Below are positions 59,769 to 64,000 of a stretch of DNA of 64,000 nucleotides, piece by piece (within the stretch, counting starts at the first letter, position 1; the number at the start of each line of letters is the position of its first letter). The notes under the pieces are model-generated. The model was not told where the DNA came from, ran no database searches, and saw nothing but the letters and a program-made list of their open reading frames with translations. The DNA lies in the NCBI RefSeq assembly GCF_000337495.1, contig NZ_AOIS01000058.1:1-64000 (forward strand). The letters are read 5' to 3'. The position numbers and the translations under genes are program-made. The stretch comes from Haloterrigena salina JCM 13891. Lineage in GTDB: Archaea; Halobacteriota; Halobacteria; Halobacteriales; Natrialbaceae.

Positions 59769-60995
59769 ATGACAGACCCCGAGGACCTCGTCGAGCGAGT
59801 CCGCGACGGCGAGTTGCGCCTGCACGAACTCGAGGACCACGCCGACCACGACACCGCGGCCGAAGCGCGCCGGCTGCTCCTCGAGCGTGAGACGGCAACG
59901 GAACTCGAGGCGATCGGCGACTACGCGTTCCCCGCCGAGACCGCGGAGCCGAACATCGAGAACATGATCGGCGCCGCGCAGGTGCCGATGGGCGTCGTCG
60001 GTCCCGTGCCGGTTTCGGGCGGCGCGGCCACCGGTGATCACTACCTACCGCTGGCGACGACCGAAGGCGCTCTGCTCGCGTCGGTCAACCGCGGACTCGG
60101 CGTGATTCGCTCCGCGGGCGGCGCGGACGCCCGCGTGACGAAAAACGGAATGACTCGTGCGCCGGTGTTTCGAGTTGCCGGCGTCGCTGAGGCGGCCGAG
60201 ACCGTCGAGTGGGTTGACGAGAACACCGAGGCGCTGGCCGAAGCCGCTGAGTCGACCACCAGCCACGGCGAACTGATCGACGTCGAACCGTACGTCGTCG
60301 GCGACTCCGTCTACCTGCGCTTCGCCTACGACACCAAGGACGCGATGGGGATGAACATGGCCACCATCGCGACCGGCGAGGCCTGCGAGATCGTCGAGGC
60401 AGAAACCCCGGCCGACCTCGTCGCGCTCTCGGGCAACCTCTGCTCAGACAAGAAACCCGCCGCGATCAACGCCGTCGAGGGCCGCGGGCGCTCGGTGACC
60501 GCCGACGCGGTGATCCCCGGCGAACTCGTCGAGGAACGCCTCCACACGACCCCCGAGGCCATCGCCGAGGCGAACACGCGCAAGAACCTCACGGGCAGCG
60601 CCAAGGCGGGGAGTCTGGGATTCAACGCCCACGCGGCCAACGTCGTCGCCGCGGCCTTCCTCGCGACCGGCCAGGACGAGGCCCAGGTCGTCGAGGCCGC
60701 GAACGCGATCACCACAATGGACGCTCGCGAGAACGAGGGCGGCACCACCGACCTCTACGCCAGCGTCTCGCTGGCCTCCCTCGAGGTCGGAACCGTCGGC
60801 GGCGGCACGAAACTGCCGACGCAGGCCGAGGCGCTCGAGGTGCTCGGCCTCCGCGGCGGCGGCGACCCGCCGGGCTCGAACGCCGACGCCTTAGCCGAGA
60901 TCATCGCCGTCGGCGCGCTGGCCGGCGAACTCTCCCTGCTCGGCGCGCTGTCCTCGCGACACTTGGCGAGCGCACACGAGGACCTCGGTCGGTGA
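59769..60995 (+). CDS. hmgA: Hydroxymethylglutaryl-CoA reductase
   Basis: A 408-residue class I HMG-CoA reductase, which reduces HMG-CoA to mevalonate with NADPH in isoprenoid lipid synthesis and is the statin target in haloarchaea. Conserved elements are ENMIGAAQVPMGVVGPVPVS, LATTEGALLASVNRGLGVIR (catalytic Glu), DTKDAMGMNMATIATGEACE (catalytic Asp and NADP-binding loop), GNLCSDKKPAAINAVEGRG (catalytic Lys), GGTTDLYASVSLASLEVGTV, and the C-terminal SLLGALSSRHLASAHEDLGR with the catalytic His. It has no membrane domain, as in other archaea. Length and all catalytic residues are normal. Confidence 0.97.
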   Translation: MTDPEDLVERVRDGELRLHELEDHADHDTAAEARRLLLERETATELEAIGDYAFPAETAEPNIENMIGAAQVPMGVVGPVPVSGGAATGDHYLPLATTEGALLASVNRGLGVIRSAGGADARVTKNGMTRAPVFRVAGVAEAAETVEWVDENTEALAEAAESTTSHGELIDVEPYVVGDSVYLRFAYDTKDAMGMNMATIATGEACEIVEAETPADLVALSGNLCSDKKPAAINAVEGRGRSVTADAVIPGELVEERLHTTPEAIAEANTRKNLTGSAKAGSLGFNAHAANVVAAAFLATGQDEAQVVEAANAITTMDARENEGGTTDLYASVSLASLEVGTVGGGTKLPTQAEALEVLGLRGGGDPPGSNADALAEIIAVGALAGELSLLGALSSRHLASAHEDLGR

Positions 60996-61057
60996 ACTGA
61001 CTCCCGACTCACACTCGTTTTCACTGCGGGTAGAATTCGACCGCCGAGACGGTCCGG

Positions 61058-61432
61058 CTACGCGTTCTCGGGCGCGGCCTCGCGATCCTCCGTCGCTTCG
61101 TTCCGAGCGCGAATCGTCGTTCGCGCGGTGTAACTGCCGGCGCCGACGAGTAGCACGAGTCCGACGAGCATCGGTAGCAGGCTCGAGGCCAACGTGACCA
61201 GCCCCAGCCCGACGGCCGAAACCGCGTTCGAGACCGCGAAGTCACGCCGCCCGTACGCGCCGTGGAGGAGGGCGACGGCGGCGAACGTCGCGGCGAAGGC
61301 ACCCAGCCCCAGCGTCGTCGCGTCGACGCCGAACAGCGTTTCGTTGATGAACCGACCATATGCGACGAGCGCGAGCGCCGCTATCGATCCGGCACCGATC
61401 GCCTGCTCCTGGACGTCTATCGTCTCCGCCAT
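61058..61432 (-). CDS. Small membrane protein of unknown function
   Basis: A 124-residue protein with a short N-terminal segment, MAETIDVQEQAIGAGSIAAL, and three to four helices (about 15-30, 38-60, 68-100), ending in a charged tail TIRARNEATEDREAAPENA. It converges with the HMG-CoA reductase gene and lies about 80 bp upstream of nothing obviously related. I recognise no family. Confidence 0.65.
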   Translation of the reverse strand: MAETIDVQEQAIGAGSIAALALVAYGRFINETLFGVDATTLGLGAFAATFAAVALLHGAYGRRDFAVSNAVSAVGLGLVTLASSLLPMLVGLVLLVGAGSYTARTTIRARNEATEDREAAPENA

Positions 61433-61515
61433 TCACTCGCCGTTGGCGCCCGCGGTGCAAAGCAGTGCCGTTCCGGCGCGTCGCTCGTCTCTGGGTCCTC
61501 GTCGCCTGAAGGCCG

Positions 61516-62040
61516 CTACAGCCGTCGATACCGACCGCGGCTCTCGCTTACCTCGCCGCGGCGAACGAGCTTTTCGAGTGCGTCCTGTACGTACTCCGCG
61601 GAGACGCCGCGTTCGCCGGCGTAGTCGACGATCTCGTCTTCGGTCGGCCGCTCGAGGTCCTCGAGTGCCCGTTCGACGATCTCCTTCTTGCTGCCGCTGC
61701 GAGTCGGGCCCCGCGGGTCGCGCTCGCCGGCGGCCGAGACCTCGTCGACGTCGAGGCCGGATTCCTCGAGGTACTCGTCGTCGTCGACGACGCCGTCGGC
61801 GACCTGGTCCTCGAGGGCGTTAAAGGAGTCCAGTTCGGCGAACGCCTCGCCCTCGCCCTGCCGGTTGGCGAGCATCGACGCGCGGACGTCGCGGGCGTGG
61901 CCGGCGTCCTCGGTCTCGACGAACTTCTTGCGCTTCTCGTAGGCCTTCCGCGCGCCGCAGCGGGGACACTGGGTCGTCTCGGAGCGACCCTCGATGATCC
62001 AGAGGTTCGAACACTCGCTGCAGCCGACGACGGCGTACAT
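61516..62040 (-). CDS. DUF5817-type zinc-ribbon/winged-helix protein
   Basis: A 174-residue protein. The N-terminal zinc ribbon MYAVVGCSECSNLWIIEGRS, TTQCPRCGARKAYEKRKKFV supplies four cysteines. A charged linker follows (VADGVVDDDEYLEESGLDVD), then a C-terminal winged helix (about 120-174: KEIVERALEDLERPTEDEIV, VSAEYVQDALEKLVRRGEVS). This matches a widespread haloarchaeal family annotated DUF5817, likely nucleic-acid-binding. I start at ATG 62040; the longer upstream frame is not homologous. Confidence 0.83.
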   Translation of the reverse strand: MYAVVGCSECSNLWIIEGRSETTQCPRCGARKAYEKRKKFVETEDAGHARDVRASMLANRQGEGEAFAELDSFNALEDQVADGVVDDDEYLEESGLDVDEVSAAGERDPRGPTRSGSKKEIVERALEDLERPTEDEIVDYAGERGVSAEYVQDALEKLVRRGEVSESRGRYRRL

Positions 62041-62254
62041 GGCTCGCAGTCGGGGCGCCCGGCAGTTCAAGGTTCGGCAAGCGCGGCGGAAGTGAAACGA
62101 CGAGGCGGCTTCCGATCGTCTCGAGTCGACGGTTCGAATCGACGTGCGAGCGTGGTCTCGAGCCCGTGCTCGCAGTTGACGGTCGGTAGTCGGCGTCCGG
62201 CGGCCGATCGCCGGGACCGGCGGACCTATGTGGCTCGTCGCCGGTGCTCTTCGT

Positions 62255-62596
62255 ATGGAACGCGTGTCACTCGACGACTGCGAGCCGTCGGAAGCCGCCG
62301 ACGGCGTCCACCTGGCGCTGCTGGCCGGCACCGACTCGATGAACCTCCAGCACTTCGAGATCGAACCCGGCGCGACCGTCGACGAGCACAGCCACCCCCA
62401 CGACCAGACGGGCTACATCGTGCAGGGCGAACTCACGTTTCTCGTCGAAGGAGAGGAGACCGTCTGCGGGCCCGGTGACTCCTACGCAATTCCGGGCGAC
62501 CAGCCCCACGCGGCCGAGAACCGCGGCGACGAGACCGTCCGCGGCGTCGACATCTTCAGCCCGCCGCGGGAGAATCCAAGCTGGCAGGAGGACTGA
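62255..62596 (+). CDS. Cupin-domain protein
   Basis: A 113-residue single-domain cupin (beta barrel). Metal-ligand motif 1 appears as GATVDEHSHPHDQTGYIVQG, with three His and a Gln/Glu-type fourth position, and motif 2 as PGDSYAIPGDQPHAAENRGD. It is probably a small metal-binding or sensory protein; small cupins of this form have varied or unknown roles. It starts at ATG 62255. It diverges from the DUF5817 gene. Confidence 0.82.
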   Translation: MERVSLDDCEPSEAADGVHLALLAGTDSMNLQHFEIEPGATVDEHSHPHDQTGYIVQGELTFLVEGEETVCGPGDSYAIPGDQPHAAENRGDETVRGVDIFSPPRENPSWQED

Positions 62597-62638
62597 GCCG
62601 CTCGAGAGGGCACGCTTCGCGACCGCAGAATCCGGTGA

Positions 62639-62785
62639 TCACCACGGCGCGGCAACGACGGTGAGCGCGACACCGACCCGAAGCGGTGTCTCCGCGAGCG
62701 GCGCGACGCTCTCCGCGAGCTGCCGCCGTCGGCTCTCGAGACCCTGTCCGAGCCCGACGGCGCGATCTGATTGCTCCGCTGTCAT
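62639..62785 (-). CDS. Possible 48-residue protein
   Basis: A short minus-strand frame starting MTAEQSDRAVGLGQGLESRR and ending in a hydrophobic stretch LRVGVALTVVAAPW. The composition is plausible, but there is no family match and nothing to confirm translation. The remainder of the 62597-62919 gap holds nothing I recognise. Confidence 0.2.
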   Translation of the reverse strand: MTAEQSDRAVGLGQGLESRRRQLAESVAPLAETPLRVGVALTVVAAPW

Positions 62786-62919
62786 TTAGGCGGAGTACTC
62801 GAGCCGAACGGCCATAGTAGTAACAGGCCGGGTCCGCTCGCCGGCTATTCCCTCTCCCCTGCCGATGGTTCACTGCAGAATACCACGGAGTTATACAGTT
62901 GAACTCGCAAGGTGGGGCA

Positions 62920-64000
62920 ATGGCAACCGAGTCGACGTCATCGAACTCTCGGGGTATCGGACGCATCGGGACGCATCTCGAGCGATTGGGGCCGACGTGG
63001 CTCGCCGGCGCGATCGCGGCGGGGCCGGCGACGATGGGCAGCCTGCTGGTCGCGGGGGCGAGTTTCGAGTACGCGCTGCTGTGGGTCGTCGTCCTCTCGG
63101 CGATCCTCGGCACCGTCGGGCAGTACCTCGCGATGCGACTGGGGCTGCTCACCGAGGCGGGGATCGTTTCGGTCGCCGAACGACACCTCGGCTCGTTCTG
63201 GGCGTGGGTGCTCGTGGTCGACGCCGTGCTCGCCGCGGGGTTGGCCCAGATCGTGATCATGAAGACGCTCGCGTCGGTCAGCGCGACGATAGCCGCCGAA
63301 GCGGGCGTCGGTGTCGCCGCGCTGACCGATCCGCGCCTCTGGGGAGTCGCGTGGGCCGTCCTCCTCGCGCTGGGACTCGCGGGCGGCGGCTACCGCTTCG
63401 CGGAGGCCGGGGCCAAGGTGCTCGTCTCGATTGTCGTCGTCGCGTTCCTCGCGGCCGCGTTCGTCGCGCCGATCGATCCCGGCGCGGCGGCGACCGGGCT
63501 CGTCCCCGCGATTCCGGCCGGTGTCGACGGCGCCCTCGTCGCCGCAGGCATCCTCGGCGGCGCGGTCCACATTACGCTGCTGACCATGCAGAGCTACACG
63601 ATGCGCGCCCGCGGCTGGACCGTCCGCGACGCGGACACCGCGCTCGTCGACGTCGCGAGTTCGATGCTCCTCGCGTTCGGCGCCTTCAGCCTCGCGGTCT
63701 TTCTCGTCGCGGCGAGCGTCCTCCCGTCGGCCGGCGTCGACCCCGCGACGATCGACGGCGTGGGCGCCGCACAGACGCTGGGCCCGGTCGCCGGCGAGTA
63801 CGCCACCTGGGTGTTCCTCGCCGGCCTCCTCGGGGCCGCGGTGTCGACCCTCGGCGGGAACACGATCGTCCCGCCGTACCTGCTCGCGGACAAACTCGGC
63901 TGGGAGCGCTCCACCGACGACGGCCGCTACCGGGCCGCGATCGCCGGCTTCGCGCTTATCTCCGCCGTCGGAGCCTTCCTCGGCGGGACGTTCTTCCAGC
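62920..64000 (+). CDS. Nramp-related membrane transporter (3' end beyond window)
   Basis: At least 360 residues of an 11-12-helix transporter, cut by the window edge. Overall spacing and helices (LERLGPTWLAGAIAAGPATM; GASFEYALLWVVVLSAILGT; GYRFAEAGAKVLVSIVVVAF) fit the Nramp fold. At helix 1, where true Nramp metal transporters have DPGN, this has GPAT (residues 35-38). Helix 6 (LGGAVHITLLTMQSYTMRAR) lacks the usual metal-binding Ala-x-x-Met-Pro. So the canonical Mn/Fe site is absent and the substrate may differ; known Nramp relatives without DPGN carry Mg, Al or are uncharacterised. It starts at ATG 62920. Confidence 0.8.
   Translation, partial: MATESTSSNSRGIGRIGTHLERLGPTWLAGAIAAGPATMGSLLVAGASFEYALLWVVVLSAILGTVGQYLAMRLGLLTEAGIVSVAERHLGSFWAWVLVVDAVLAAGLAQIVIMKTLASVSATIAAEAGVGVAALTDPRLWGVAWAVLLALGLAGGGYRFAEAGAKVLVSIVVVAFLAAAFVAPIDPGAAATGLVPAIPAGVDGALVAAGILGGAVHITLLTMQSYTMRARGWTVRDADTALVDVASSMLLAFGAFSLAVFLVAASVLPSAGVDPATIDGVGAAQTLGPVAGEYATWVFLAGLLGAAVSTLGGNTIVPPYLLADKLGWERSTDDGRYRAAIAGFALISAVGAFLGGTFFQ

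Overview
The window is chromosomal or large-replicon DNA from an extremely halophilic archaeon (class Halobacteria). The signs are high GC, acidic Asp/Glu-rich proteins, typical haloarchaeal families (HTH-10/Bat regulators, HalOD1, DUF5817, DUF7344-like, DUF3006, Orc1/Cdc6), TATA boxes about 25 nt upstream of leaderless starts, and an archaeal tRNA-Leu(UAA). Narrower placement, perhaps near Natrinema/Haloterrigena, is only a guess.

The left end (1-10.5 kb) is a proline/hydroxyproline utilisation island. It holds a decayed PutP-type symporter, an EamA transporter, a proline racemase/hydroxyproline epimerase, a neurotransmitter-symporter-family transporter with a small membrane partner, proline dehydrogenase, an HTH-10 regulator, a probable P5C dehydrogenase, and a 32-residue zinc-finger microprotein overlapping the end of that dehydrogenase. 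An IclR regulator preceded by three copies of a 14-17 bp operator-like motif follows. Then come a DUF3006 protein, a second IclR regulator, and an acyl-CoA module: glutaryl-CoA-dehydrogenase-like enzyme, second acyl-CoA dehydrogenase and 3-hydroxyacyl-CoA dehydrogenase. From 18.5 to 22.4 kb lies a small glycan set: flippase, GNAT and polysaccharide deacetylase.

After a large D-lactate/glycolate-dehydrogenase-like FAD/Fe-S fusion, 26.0-29.0 kb has the appearance of a replication origin. An Orc1/Cdc6 gene is preceded by a perfect 27-bp inverted repeat containing an ORB-like box and followed by about 17 same-strand ORB-like boxes, five of them spaced exactly 36 bp apart. The next stretch (29-43 kb) is housekeeping and signalling: fused siroheme decarboxylase, GNAT, TrpD-like transferase, SDRs, a membrane protein, AstE-like deacylase, lipoprotein, cyclophilin, a nine-PAS histidine kinase and a ferredoxin.

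A plastic spot at 43.3-45.4 kb surrounds tRNA-Leu: a 19-bp duplicate of the tRNA 3' end, AT-richer membrane-protein genes, and a decayed partial copy of the intact aldehyde dehydrogenase at 46-48 kb. A receiver protein lacking the phospho-acceptor Asp sits between them. On the minus strand, nadA-nadB-nadC-kptA form an NAD-synthesis operon ending in an NAD-consuming RNA 2'-phosphotransferase; nadC carries an in-frame insertion containing two perfect palindromes. The right end holds a Gfo6-like sugar dehydrogenase, DUF2267, F420-dependent oxidoreductase, HalOD1, HTH-10, YtcJ-like amidohydrolase, a tandem 60-bp hairpin repeat, HMG-CoA reductase, DUF5817, cupin and a truncated Nramp-related transporter.
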